DNA of 64,000 nucleotides from Betaproteobacteria bacterium (GTDB lineage: Bacteria > Pseudomonadota > Gammaproteobacteria > Burkholderiales > Casimicrobiaceae). The stretch spans positions 1 through 64,000 of the forward strand of contig JACPUX010000001.1 of NCBI GenBank assembly GCA_016192065.1. The letters are read 5' to 3'. Each line of letters begins with the position of its first letter. The stretch's first letter is position 1. The position numbers and the translations under genes were made by a program. Under the pieces are notes generated by a model, which did no database searches, was not told the DNA's origin, and worked only from the letters and a program-made list of their open reading frames with translations. This document shows positions 7,080 to 15,907 of the stretch, piece after piece.

Positions 7080-7373
7080 ATGTCCAAAGAGGCTGTTTTC
7101 ACCATGAAGCTGGAGCCAGAGCTGCGCGCTGAGTTCATGGCCGAGGCCGAGGCCAGCCATCGCCCGGCCTCGCAGATCCTGCGTGAATTGATGCGCGAGT
7201 TCGTGCACCGCCAGCGTCAAGCGCGCGAGTACGAAGCGTTTCTGCGCGGCAAAGTCGCGGCTGCGCGAGAGCAAATCCGTGCCGGCGACTACGCCAATGC
7301 GGATGATGTCGAGGCACGCTTCGCTGCCCGACGTGCGCAGTCGATGGCCAAGGCAGGCGGCGCTGGCGCATGA
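7080..7373 (+). CDS. Ribbon-helix-helix (ParD/CopG-like) antitoxin
   Basis: A 97-residue protein whose first 45 residues fit a ribbon-helix-helix DNA-binding fold: a short beta strand (EAVFTMKLEPEL) followed by two helices (RAEFMAEAEAS and PASQILRELMREFVHRQ). The charged C-terminal half (AREYEAFLRGKVAAAREQIRAGDY) is of the type that wraps the partner toxin. The start at 7080 follows a strong AGGAGG site; an ATG 33 bases upstream lacks one. The stop overlaps the toxin start by 4 bp (ATGA), so the two are translationally coupled. The product is expected to neutralise the toxin and repress the operon. Confidence 0.85.
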   Translation: MSKEAVFTMKLEPELRAEFMAEAEASHRPASQILRELMREFVHRQRQAREYEAFLRGKVAAAREQIRAGDYANADDVEARFAARRAQSMAKAGGAGA

Positions 7374-7654
7374 AGGTCTTCTGGGCCTCTGCTGCCGAGC
7401 AAGACCGCGCCGACATCATCGACTACATCAGCCAAGACAACCCTCTCGCAGCCATCCGGATGGATGAACTTTTCGCTGAAGCGGCTGGCCGTCTGGCTGA
7501 ACACCCGCAGCTTGGCAAAACAGGACTGATTCCGGGCACTCGTGAGTTGATTCCCCACGAAAGTTACCGACTGGTCTATGAGGTGGTGGACAACACGGTG
7601 TGGATTTTGGCTCTGGTACACACCGCACAAATGTGGCCACCAAGGCAGCCGTAA
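7370..7654 (+). CDS. ParE/RelE-superfamily toxin
   Basis: A 94-residue protein with the ParE/RelE fold pattern: an N-terminal strand (MKVFWASAAEQD), two helices (RADIIDYISQDNPLAAIRMDELF and AEAAGRLAEHP), GKTGLIPGTRELIPHESYRLVYEV, and a final strand (TVWILALVHTAQMWP). ParE toxins poison DNA gyrase and RelE toxins cleave mRNA on the ribosome. The form RELIPHESYRLVYEV is more typical of ParE-like members, but the target cannot be decided from sequence. It overlaps its antitoxin by 4 bp. Confidence 0.85.
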   Translation: MKVFWASAAEQDRADIIDYISQDNPLAAIRMDELFAEAAGRLAEHPQLGKTGLIPGTRELIPHESYRLVYEVVDNTVWILALVHTAQMWPPRQP

Positions 7655-7954
7655 TTCATCGGCACGAAGTCACACGATCCTGCTTTCGCTCCTACCAGCG
7701 AAACTCCCCATGGCTCCCGGATTAAGGCCGGGAGGAGGGAGGTCAGGAGTCTACCCCCGCAAGTCTCCGGCCCGAAAGCGAATCTCTCTTGCGCTTGCTG
7801 TTCTCGGCGAGCAGCCCGACCGCACCCTCTTCACGCCGGCATCGCCGAGCCGCACCGAAGCAGGGGCGCGAATAGCTATGCCAATACCCGTCAGTGCCCC
7901 GCCCCGCCCCACAATGGCATAATCCCCCCACCTCCTCCATGAAATAGACCAGCC
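7655..7954. other. Intergenic region before the kinase/AAA+ operon
   Basis: These 300 bp hold the second copy of the 27-bp repeat and no convincing gene. They must carry the promoter of the operon starting at 7955. A GC-rich CCCCGCCCCGCCCC tract lies about 55 bp before that start, and no strong ribosome-binding site is visible. Confidence 0.5.
7676..7702 (+). repeat. 27-bp direct repeat with internal palindrome, copy 2
   Basis: This copy matches 6771-6797 at 26 of 27 positions, in the same orientation. It starts 22 bp after the toxin stop codon. Confidence 0.8.
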
Positions 7955-9022
7955 ATGAGCGGCCCCACCGGCGCCATCATCGTTGCCGAACCCTTGGCGG
8001 TGCTGATCAGCGCGCTCTTGACGCGCGCCGCGGAGGCGCTGCGGGAGGGTTACGCCGAAGCAGAGCGTCTGGGTGAAGCACATCGCCAGGAAACCGCTGC
8101 TACGCGCCAAAGCCAGCAAGAGGCGGCGACGCGCAGTTTGGCCGAGCTGCAAACGGAAGCACAGCGCACCGAGGCTGAGACGCGGGATCTCCTCGCGTTG
8201 GCGGCCCGCTTGGGCGTGCCGCAGGCAGCGAGCGCGCGTTTGCCGGCGGCGCCGGGCGCGGATGCACCGGCCTTGGCGGCTTATTTGCGCGCCATGGAAA
8301 ACTTGCGCCAGGCTTTGCGCGGCATGCTGCTCACCGAAGCGGCGCGGCGCCAGGAGGTTTTTGCCGACACCGGGATCGACCTCGCCGCCTTGCTGCCGAC
8401 TGAGGCGCTGGCCGGGCCGCCTTCGCAGCGCTGGCTGTCGCGCATTGCCCATTTAGGTTCTTTGCCCAAGGAGCTGGCCGAGCTCGCGCGCGAGCTCGAT
8501 GCCTGCCTGCCCGGCGAGCGCGCGGCGCTTTTGGCCACCGAGCTAAGGCTGCAAGTACAACGCCTGGCGGAAGAGGCACACCAGCAAGCGGTACAAGAGG
8601 CCACCGGCGTGGTGGTCGAGCAAACGCTCAAGGAATTGGGCTACCAAGTGGAGCCCATCGCGGAAACCATTTTTGTGTCCGGTGGCACGATGCATTTCCG
8701 GCGCGCCGATTGGGGCGACTACATGGTTCGCCTGCGCGCCGATCCGAAATCGAAAACCGTCAATTTCAATGTGGTGCGCGCCGTCGATGTGGCGCAAGCC
8801 GAGGTGAGCGAACTGGATCATCTGGCCGAAGACCGCTGGTGCGCGGAATTCCCGGCGCTCCTGAAAGCCTTGGAGGTGCAGGGCGTGACGCTGCAAGTGA
8901 CGCGACGCCTGGAAGCGGGTGAGGTGCCCGTGCAACAGGTGCAGCGCTCGCAGTTGCCGCAATTCGCGGATGAAGAGGCGGCGCCGGGCCGCCGTGCCGC
9001 CCGCCTGAGGAGCCTTACGTGA
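7955..9022 (+). CDS. Uncharacterised coiled-coil protein, first gene of kinase/AAA+ operon
   Basis: A 355-residue protein I do not recognise. Residues about 25-75 and 165-215 are predicted coiled coil or long helices (rich in Ala, Glu, Gln and Arg, few prolines). Residues about 215-285 form a compact alpha/beta-looking part with a striking motif (ELGYQVEPIAETIFVSGG, then WGDYMVRLRADP) that reads like a conserved domain. The tail is basic and disordered. There is no signal peptide or clear membrane segment. Its stop overlaps the start of the AAA+ gene by 4 bp (GTGA). Inference: it may be the substrate, scaffold or adaptor of the AAA+ ATPase and kinase encoded downstream. Confidence 0.7.
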   Translation: MSGPTGAIIVAEPLAVLISALLTRAAEALREGYAEAERLGEAHRQETAATRQSQQEAATRSLAELQTEAQRTEAETRDLLALAARLGVPQAASARLPAAPGADAPALAAYLRAMENLRQALRGMLLTEAARRQEVFADTGIDLAALLPTEALAGPPSQRWLSRIAHLGSLPKELAELARELDACLPGERAALLATELRLQVQRLAEEAHQQAVQEATGVVVEQTLKELGYQVEPIAETIFVSGGTMHFRRADWGDYMVRLRADPKSKTVNFNVVRAVDVAQAEVSELDHLAEDRWCAEFPALLKALEVQGVTLQVTRRLEAGEVPVQQVQRSQLPQFADEEAAPGRRAARLRSLT

Positions 9023-10938
9023 GCATCGAGAAACCGCGCTGGATTCAAGACCTCGAACGGTTGCTGCCGATCCGCTCGCAGTTCATCGTTTCGGGTTCCA
9101 TACGCGACAATTATTTGGTGGACGTGGCCGGTGCACCGGCGCTGGTGCCGCTGCTGCGGGCTTTGTGGGAGACTTTGCGCAACTCGGGCTATCGCTGTCT
9201 CTTGGTGTTCGATCCAGCCGATGGCATCCGCGTTTATCCCAACGAAACCGCCACGCGCGAACTCGCCGAGCGGCTGTTCGATCTTCGTTTGGGTGAAGGC
9301 ACGCAGAAAATCAGCCTGGAGACGCTGGCGGCGCTGATGAAAAACCTCACCGGCCAGCGCGAAGCGCGCGCGGCGCTGGTGCTCGATTTCGCGTCACGCA
9401 TACCGCGTCAGACCGATCATTTGAGCGAAGGGGAACACCGCTTTTTCGTGGCGGCCGAGAAACTCTCGCTCACCGCCGCGGCGCTGGTGCCGAACGCCAC
9501 CGCCAAGTCCGAGGCCAAAACCCCCGTGCCCGTACCCGCCAATTCGCCGACACCTGCCCCGGCAACCCCAGCGGCCAAAGAGTTTGCCGGGCCACTGTTC
9601 AACCCGGTGTTGTGGCTGGTGAATCGCTCGCAAGATTTGCCCTCGTGGTTCGCCCTCGACAGCGAGCGCGTGGCCTCGCTTTCCATCGGCCGGCCGGAAT
9701 ATGAAACTCGCGAAGCGGCGGCACGACAGTTGGCGCCGCTTTTTGTTGGCTTTGGCGAGGCCGACGAGAAGGCGCGCGAGCGCTTTTTGAAGAGCTTCAC
9801 CGAAGGCACCGAGGGCATGTCGCTCGCCGCGCTTTCCGACATCACCGAGTTGGCCAGCCGCAAGCACCTGGACTTGGCGCACATCGACGACGCCGTGCGC
9901 TGCTACAAAGTGGGCGCGCTGGACAACCCCTGGCGCAAGGATCATTTGCGCCAGAAAATCGCCGACGGTCAGGGCTTTCTCGAGGAGCGGGTCAAAGGGC
10001 AACGCGCGGCGGTGGTCAAAACCTTGGACATCCTCAAACGCTCGGCCATGGGACTCACCGGCGCGCAAGCGCGTAGTCGCGGCAACCGTCCACGGGGGGT
10101 GCTGTTTTTTGCCGGCCCCACCGGTGTGGGCAAGACCGAATTGGCCAAGACCCTCACGCAGCTCGTCTTTGGCGATGAGCGCGCTTACATTCGCTTCGAC
10201 ATGAGCGAATTTGCCGAGGAGCACACCGGCGCGCGGCTTCTGGGCGCACCGCCAGGCTACATCGGTTTCGACGCGGGCGGGGAGCTCACCAACTCGGTGC
10301 GCGAGAAACCGTTTTCGGTGGTGCTCTTCGACGAGATCGAAAAAGCGCATCCGCGCATCCTCGATAAATTCCTGCAAATTCTGGAAGACGGCCGGCTCAC
10401 CGATGGGCGGGGCGAAACGGCGTATTTTTCGGAAACCATATTGATCTTCACTTCCAACTTAGGCATTTTCGTCGAAGACGCCAGCGGTCAGCGCGTGCAA
10501 AGCGTCAAACCGGGCGACCCTTACGAAGTGGTGGAAGCGCGCATCCGCGAAGCCATCGGCGACTATTTCAAATACCGCTTGTCGCGCCCAGAGATTTTGA
10601 ACCGCATCGGCGACAACATCGTGGTCTTCGATTTCATTGCGCCGGAGGTGGCGGTGATGATTTTCGAAGGCATGTTAAAAAACGTCGCCCGGCGCTTGCA
10701 AGAAGAGCTGCGCTGCCAGCTCGCCTTGACGCCGGAAGTGCGCGCCGCACTGCTGGAACGCTGCACGCGCGATTTGTCGCACGGCGGGCGCGGCATCGGC
10801 AATCAACTCGAATCGGCTTTCATCAACCCACTTTCGCGCGCGCTCTTCGGCGCCGATCTGGCCGGACGGAACAAGGTGACGGTGGAGCGCTTGGAAGAAG
10901 TCGACCGGGTGATCACGCTCGGCATCACCGTGGCGTGA
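9019..10938 (+). CDS. ClpA/ClpB-type AAA+ ATPase with degenerate N-terminal module
   Basis: A 639-residue protein. Residues about 345-639 are a Clp/Hsp100-class AAA+ domain with Walker A GPTGVGKT at 366-373, Walker B LFDE at 436-439, a pore-loop-like GAPPGYIGFDAGG segment, and the C-terminal small domain with GGRGIGNQLE. The first 330 residues look like another AAA-type module (FIVSGSIRDNYLV, VLDFAS, LSIGRPEYETREAA, then a helical bundle with LASRKHLDLAHIDDAV) but have no Walker A motif, so they probably do not hydrolyse ATP. A Pro/Ala-rich linker lies near residues 160-190. There is no Clp N-domain and no ClpP-binding IGL/IGF loop that I can identify, so it is more likely a remodeller than a protease partner. 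GTG start overlaps the upstream stop. Confidence 0.85.
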   Translation: MSIEKPRWIQDLERLLPIRSQFIVSGSIRDNYLVDVAGAPALVPLLRALWETLRNSGYRCLLVFDPADGIRVYPNETATRELAERLFDLRLGEGTQKISLETLAALMKNLTGQREARAALVLDFASRIPRQTDHLSEGEHRFFVAAEKLSLTAAALVPNATAKSEAKTPVPVPANSPTPAPATPAAKEFAGPLFNPVLWLVNRSQDLPSWFALDSERVASLSIGRPEYETREAAARQLAPLFVGFGEADEKARERFLKSFTEGTEGMSLAALSDITELASRKHLDLAHIDDAVRCYKVGALDNPWRKDHLRQKIADGQGFLEERVKGQRAAVVKTLDILKRSAMGLTGAQARSRGNRPRGVLFFAGPTGVGKTELAKTLTQLVFGDERAYIRFDMSEFAEEHTGARLLGAPPGYIGFDAGGELTNSVREKPFSVVLFDEIEKAHPRILDKFLQILEDGRLTDGRGETAYFSETILIFTSNLGIFVEDASGQRVQSVKPGDPYEVVEARIREAIGDYFKYRLSRPEILNRIGDNIVVFDFIAPEVAVMIFEGMLKNVARRLQEELRCQLALTPEVRAALLERCTRDLSHGGRGIGNQLESAFINPLSRALFGADLAGRNKVTVERLEEVDRVITLGITVA

Positions 10939-11585
10939 GGATCGCGCTGAACAAAGCGCATTTCCCGGTCACCGTATTGGGGCCTGGCCGGCGCCTGGGC
11001 TTGTGGCTGCAAGGCTGTTCCATTCATTGTCCGAACTGCGTGTCGCAAGACACCTGGCCCTTCGATCGCGGCCGTGAAACCACCGTGGCCGCCATCCTCA
11101 CCTGGGCGCGAAAAGTCAGCGGCGACCAGCTCGATGGCGTCACGATTTCCGGCGGCGAGCCCTTTGATCAACCCAAAGCGCTGGGCGCGCTGCTGGCCGC
11201 CCTCAGCCATTGGCGGGAGTCGATCGGCGGTGATTTCGATGTCTTGGCCTATAGCGGCTATGCGTTGTCGCGCCTGCAAGAGAAACACCCGCGGCTTTTG
11301 GCGCAACTAGATGCCCTCATTCCCGAACCTTATGTGGACACCCTGCCGCGCACGCATCTGTGGCGCGGTTCGGCCAATCAGCCGCTCATCCCCCTCTCGC
11401 CGCGAGGCAAAGCGCGTTATGCTCCCTATCTCGAACAAAAGGCGAGCGCGGATAGCCGCATGCAAAGCTGGTTTGACGGTGAAAGGCTCTGGGTGGTGGG
11501 CATACCCGACCGGGGCGACATGGCGACGCTGGAGGCCGAGGCCGGCGCTCGCGGCCTCACGCTGAAGGACGTTTCTTGGCGCTGA
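10935..11585 (+). CDS. NrdG-like 4Fe-4S radical SAM protein
   Basis: A 216-residue protein with the radical SAM cysteine motif C28-SIH-C32-PN-C35, preceded by LGLWLQG as in anaerobic ribonucleotide reductase activases and PflA-type activating enzymes. The glycine-rich TISGGEPFDQP segment is the SAM-binding motif. These enzymes cleave S-adenosylmethionine to a 5'-deoxyadenosyl radical. No ribonucleotide reductase or other glycyl-radical enzyme lies nearby, so the partner is not a classical one. GTG start overlaps the AAA+ stop by 4 bp. Inference: it modifies or activates another product of this operon. Confidence 0.88.
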   Translation: MRIALNKAHFPVTVLGPGRRLGLWLQGCSIHCPNCVSQDTWPFDRGRETTVAAILTWARKVSGDQLDGVTISGGEPFDQPKALGALLAALSHWRESIGGDFDVLAYSGYALSRLQEKHPRLLAQLDALIPEPYVDTLPRTHLWRGSANQPLIPLSPRGKARYAPYLEQKASADSRMQSWFDGERLWVVGIPDRGDMATLEAEAGARGLTLKDVSWR

Positions 11586-11591
11586 TCCAAC

Positions 11592-13985
11592 ATGAGTGAG
11601 GCGGCGCAAGCGGAGTTCTACCGCCCTTGCCCCAGTTGCGGGGCGGAGAATGCGCCGGACGCTTTGCGTTGCGACTGCGGTGCGCTGCTCGCCGGCGTAG
11701 ATTTGCTGCGGCGGGAACTGCCCGCGCCTCGATCCGTCGAACCTCCCGCTGCGTCGCCAGATCCAGGCCTAGCCCCTACCCCCGGAGCTGAAGCGCTCGC
11801 TTTGCCCAAGCGCTGCCCCCACTCGGACTGCGCCCAGCTCAATCCGCCCAATGCCGAGCGCTGCCTCTATTGCAATCGCGCCCTGGACGAAGCGCCCGCT
11901 CCCGCCGCCGGCCTTTTGCGCCTGCCGCCGGAGTTGGAAACGCGTTATCGCATTCTCCGGCCCCTGCCAGTAAAAGGCGCCGAGGCCGAGTTGCTGCTGG
12001 TGGAAGACATCACCGATGGCACAACGCGCGTGGCCAAGGTCTATCGGCATGGCATCGTGCCCAAGCGCGAAGTGCTAGAGCGTGTGGCCCGCATCGATGC
12101 GGCGCATCGGGTGCAAATATTGGAGCACGGTATCAGCAGCGGCCATGCCTTCGAGCTGATGGAATATTGCCCCGAGGGATCGCTGCGCGATTGGATGTCG
12201 GCCGGGGCGCTGCCGGCAAAGGTTCTGCCGCGGGTGGTGGAAGAGCTGGTGACCGCCTTGGTGGCGGTGCATGCCGCCGGGGTGGTGCATCGCGACCTCA
12301 AGCCCGAGAACGTGCTGCTGCGCTGCCGCGAGCCCTTGGATTTGGTGCTCACCGATTTTGGCACCGCCTCGGTGCTCGATGCCACTCAGCGCTTCACCGG
12401 AGTGGCGCGCACTTTGCCTTACGCCGCACCGGAAACGCTCTCCGGCGTGATCGACGCCAAGGCGGACTATTGGGCCTTGGGCATGATGTTGCTGGAAGCC
12501 GCCACCGGGCAACATCCTTTTGCCGGGCTTTCGGAGGCGGTGATCCTGCATCACTTGGCCACACGCGGCATCGACACCGCGGCCATCGCCGAAGCGCGCT
12601 TGCGCCAACTGGCGCGCGGGCTTTTGCTGCGCGACCCCAAGGACCGTTGGGGCGCGGAAGAAATCGGTCGCTGGCGTCGCGGCGACGCAACTTTACCCGA
12701 ACCCACGGAAGCGCGCGGCGTCGCAGATTTTGGCGATGCCTATCGCCTCGCGGGCGAGGTTTGTTCCACCCGCGAGCAATTGGCCGCCGCCTTGGCGCGG
12801 CATTGGCGCGAAGGCGTGATCGATCTGGCGAATGGCAACCTCTTGCGCTGGTTTCGGGACACCGAAAAAGATCAAGACACGGTGCGCCTTTTGATCGACA
12901 ACCGTTTCGAGAAGAAACATCACGTCGATGTGCAGCTTTTGCATCTCATCTTGCATCTGGCACCCGGCATTCCGCCGGTATGGCAAGGCGCGCCATTGGA
13001 TCTCGCATGGCTCGCCAGCCATGCCAACCAAGCCCTGGGCGGGGCTAAGGACGCCAGAGCCGCACTTTCGGAATTGCATGAACGGCATGTGCTCGAAGCC
13101 TATGCGCAACGAGGCAACGCCTTTGCCAACCAGGCACACGAACGCTGGACCCAAGCGGCCGACCGGTTTCATACCGCCTGGCGCAAATGGCAGGACTTTT
13201 TGCACGCGCACCGCCCCAAGCCGGCGCCCGGCGAAGCGGTGAAGTTCGACGATTTGGTGTTCGGCCCGGCTGGCCCCAGTTGCCCACCGCTGGCGGACAT
13301 TCACCCGCGCCTCTTGGCCGCCGCGTTCGACCCGCGTTGGGCGAGTCGCTGGCGCGAACGCCTGACCGGTGATTTGGCGGCATTGCAGACCAGTCTGCCT
13401 TGGCTGGTGGAACTCGGCGAGACCAGCGCCATCGATCACGTCGAGCTCCTGGCGGTGGAAACGCTGTTGCCCGAATTGCGCCGCCTGGCGACGGAGGCCG
13501 ATCGCCGGGGCCAGACGCGCCGACAGCACGCCCAGCAAGAGGCGGACTCGCTGCAGAACCGCTGCAGCGTCGTTTTGAGCGCCGTGCGCAATGCCGGCAA
13601 AAGAATTGCGGCCAACCGCGAGGCCATTGCCACGCTCGACCTGGCGATCAGCGAGTACTACGCCTTGCTTGAACAATTGCGCGCGATAAGCAGCGCCGAT
13701 GCAACCTTGCGCGAAAACCTCGCGCGTTTTGCCAAGCCGGAGCCCTTGGTGGCCCGACTTTCCGCCGCCAACCGGCGCCTGGCGCAACACCAGGCGATCA
13801 GCGGGGGGTGGCTCAGTTTGCCGGTGTTGGGCGTAGCCGGTTTGGTCACCTTGGTTTTGGTGCGCTTCCTGCGGCAATGGGGACTTCTGATCGGTCTGGC
13901 GATCGTCGGCGGCATGGCGGTTTGGCGCCTCTTGCCGGGATATAAGCTGGTGCATGAAATCCGGGCTTTGGCGCTGCGGATTTGA
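11592..13985 (+). CDS. Zinc-ribbon Ser/Thr protein kinase with C-terminal membrane segments
   Basis: A 797-residue protein. Two short zinc-ribbon-like cysteine clusters occur at residues 13-29 (CPSC...CDC) and about 75-97 (CPHSDC...CLYC), separated by a Pro-rich linker. A Hanks-type kinase domain follows (about 117-370) with HRDLKPEN at 233-240, DFG at 255-257 and APE nearby; a glycine-rich loop is not obvious, so the N lobe is divergent. A long helical region with coiled coil comes next (about 380-735). Two hydrophobic helices at about 741-785 probably anchor it in the inner membrane with the kinase in the cytoplasm. It starts 6 bp after the radical SAM gene. Substrate unknown; the other operon products are the obvious candidates. 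Confidence 0.85.
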   Translation: MSEAAQAEFYRPCPSCGAENAPDALRCDCGALLAGVDLLRRELPAPRSVEPPAASPDPGLAPTPGAEALALPKRCPHSDCAQLNPPNAERCLYCNRALDEAPAPAAGLLRLPPELETRYRILRPLPVKGAEAELLLVEDITDGTTRVAKVYRHGIVPKREVLERVARIDAAHRVQILEHGISSGHAFELMEYCPEGSLRDWMSAGALPAKVLPRVVEELVTALVAVHAAGVVHRDLKPENVLLRCREPLDLVLTDFGTASVLDATQRFTGVARTLPYAAPETLSGVIDAKADYWALGMMLLEAATGQHPFAGLSEAVILHHLATRGIDTAAIAEARLRQLARGLLLRDPKDRWGAEEIGRWRRGDATLPEPTEARGVADFGDAYRLAGEVCSTREQLAAALARHWREGVIDLANGNLLRWFRDTEKDQDTVRLLIDNRFEKKHHVDVQLLHLILHLAPGIPPVWQGAPLDLAWLASHANQALGGAKDARAALSELHERHVLEAYAQRGNAFANQAHERWTQAADRFHTAWRKWQDFLHAHRPKPAPGEAVKFDDLVFGPAGPSCPPLADIHPRLLAAAFDPRWASRWRERLTGDLAALQTSLPWLVELGETSAIDHVELLAVETLLPELRRLATEADRRGQTRRQHAQQEADSLQNRCSVVLSAVRNAGKRIAANREAIATLDLAISEYYALLEQLRAISSADATLRENLARFAKPEPLVARLSAANRRLAQHQAISGGWLSLPVLGVAGLVTLVLVRFLRQWGLLIGLAIVGGMAVWRLLPGYKLVHEIRALALRI

Positions 13986-14093
13986 GTCGCTTCGCAATAT
14001 CCGCTTGCAGGGCCTCTAGGTCGCTCGAATAGGCGGGTGAAAGTAGGGGAAAAGGGATAGAAGAGGAATTGGGAACACCCATTCCGCTCCCGA

Positions 14094-15746
14094 TCAACCT
14101 TGCGCACCCCCAGCGCGGGCAAGGATTTTTTCCAGCGCAAGGTCTCTTGCCAGCGTACCGAACACCGCGCCGGCATCGCTCCCCAGACGGCTGGCACAAA
14201 ACGCCTCGGCAACAAAATCCGGCGCATGCTGCAAAAGCAGGGCTCCTTGCAAGGCCAGGGCGAGGTCTTGGGTGAGGCGCCGGGCGCGGGTATCGAGGCC
14301 GTCTTGGTCTTTGAACGCCCCCATGAGCCGCGCCAAGTGTTGGTCGAAGGCGGCATTCTTGCCTTGCGCGGGTGCCACTTCGGCGAGCAACAATTCGGCG
14401 ATGCGCGGATGTTTGCTGAGGGCGCGCAGCACGTCGAGGCACATCACGTTGCCCGATCCTTCCCAAATCGAATTCACCGGCAGTTGACGGTAGCAGCGCG
14501 CCAGGGGCGCTTCTTCGACATAACCGTTGCCGCCCAGCACTTCCATGGCTTCGGCGCCGAATTGCGCGCCGCGTTTGCACACCCAGAATTTGGCGATGGG
14601 CGTGAAGACGCGGCGCAAAAGACGCTCGTCTTCGTCTTGATCTTGCCGGTCGATGCCGCGGGCGATGCGCATCACGAGAGCCGTCGCGGCTTCGACTTCG
14701 AGCGCCAGGTCGGCCAACACGTTTTGCATCAAGGGCTGGTCGACGAGCGCTTTGCCGAAAGCGGCCCGATGCCGCGCGTGATGCAGTGCATGATTGAAGG
14801 CGCCGCGCATCAAGCCCGTGGAACCCAAGGCGCAGTCGAGGCGGGTGTAGTTGCCCATTTCCAGCACCGTGGGAATGCCGCGCCCCTCTTCGCCCACCAG
14901 CCTCGCCCAGGCACCCTCGAATTCGACTTCGGCGGTGGCATTGGAGCGGTCGCCCAGTTTGTCTTTCAAGCGCAACAAGCGCAGGGCGTTGGGCCGGCCG
15001 TCCGGCGTCCAGCGGGGCAGGAAGAAGCAGGAGAGGCCGCGCGCCGTTTGCGCCGTGACCAAAAACGCATCGGACATCGCCGCGGACAGAAACCATTTGT
15101 GGCCGGTGAGGAGATACTCGCCCTTGCCGATGGGCTCGGCGCGCGTGGTGTTGGCGCGCACGTCCGAACCGCCCTGCTTCTCGGTAAGGCCCATGCCGAT
15201 CATCACGCCCCGCTTCTCCTCGGCGGGAAGGAAGCGACCGTCGTAGGTGCGCGAGAGCAAAAGGCGCAGCCAAGGCTCCGCGAGCGCGGGATCTTGGCGC
15301 ACCACAGGCACGGCCCCGTAGGTCATGGTGGTGGGGCAGAGCGACCCGGCTTCGACTTCCGCGAAAAGCATGAACAAAGCAGCGCGGGCAACATGCGCAC
15401 CGGGCCGCGGGTCTGCCCAGGGGCCGGTATCACAGCCACGGGCTTTGAGCCAGCCGAGGCATTCGTGCCAGGCGGGATGAAACTCCACTTCGTCGCGGCG
15501 CCGCCCGTAGCGATCATGGCTCTTCAGTTCGGGCGTGAAGGTGTTGGCCAGCCGGCCCCGTTCCTGCCATTCGGGTTGCGCCAATTGTTGCGCCTCGGTG
15601 GCGAGCGTGCTGGCCGCCCAAGCCGCGCCCTCGCGCGCGAGCGCTTCGCGCAGGGCGTGGTGGTTGCGCAGCGGCTCATGGTCAGCCAGAGGTGGCGGCT
15701 GGTTGCTCACTTCGTGGGTGGGCGGCAGCGAACGAACATCGTTCAT
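14094..15746 (-). CDS. aidB: AidB-type acyl-CoA dehydrogenase
   Basis: A 550-residue FAD-dependent acyl-CoA dehydrogenase of the AidB subfamily, which in E. coli (541 residues) is part of the adaptive response to alkylation damage. The subfamily signature GLTEKQGGSDVR is present, together with GHKWFLSAAMSDA, YTRLDCALGSTGLMRGAFNHA and the C-terminal EVLGGNGYVEE...PVNSIWEGSGNV, which form the flavin and catalytic regions. It is convergent with the kinase operon, with about 108 bp between them. A parallel open frame on the plus strand is a shadow. Its role here, DNA protection or branched-chain acyl-CoA oxidation, is not shown by the context. Confidence 0.9.
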   Translation of the reverse strand: MNDVRSLPPTHEVSNQPPPLADHEPLRNHHALREALAREGAAWAASTLATEAQQLAQPEWQERGRLANTFTPELKSHDRYGRRRDEVEFHPAWHECLGWLKARGCDTGPWADPRPGAHVARAALFMLFAEVEAGSLCPTTMTYGAVPVVRQDPALAEPWLRLLLSRTYDGRFLPAEEKRGVMIGMGLTEKQGGSDVRANTTRAEPIGKGEYLLTGHKWFLSAAMSDAFLVTAQTARGLSCFFLPRWTPDGRPNALRLLRLKDKLGDRSNATAEVEFEGAWARLVGEEGRGIPTVLEMGNYTRLDCALGSTGLMRGAFNHALHHARHRAAFGKALVDQPLMQNVLADLALEVEAATALVMRIARGIDRQDQDEDERLLRRVFTPIAKFWVCKRGAQFGAEAMEVLGGNGYVEEAPLARCYRQLPVNSIWEGSGNVMCLDVLRALSKHPRIAELLLAEVAPAQGKNAAFDQHLARLMGAFKDQDGLDTRARRLTQDLALALQGALLLQHAPDFVAEAFCASRLGSDAGAVFGTLARDLALEKILARAGGAQG

Positions 15747-15907
15747 GAACTGGCTCCATCAGGGTGTCGATGGCCAGTCTAGGACGCGGGTCGGGGATTG
15801 GCAATCGGCCACGATGGGCGCGAATGTGCAACAGTTTCTTGCGCCAGGACCCGGCGCCAGGCAATCGGGCTAGGATACGCGCAAACAAATCCGGTGAGGA
15901 CTCTGAG

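Noticed and set aside
12693..13997. 434-codon minus-strand frame opposite the kinase
   Set aside because: Antisense shadow with no domain, overlapping a gene with clear kinase and membrane parts.
14100..15782. 560-codon plus-strand frame opposite aidB
   Set aside because: Antisense shadow; the minus-strand frame carries all AidB motifs.
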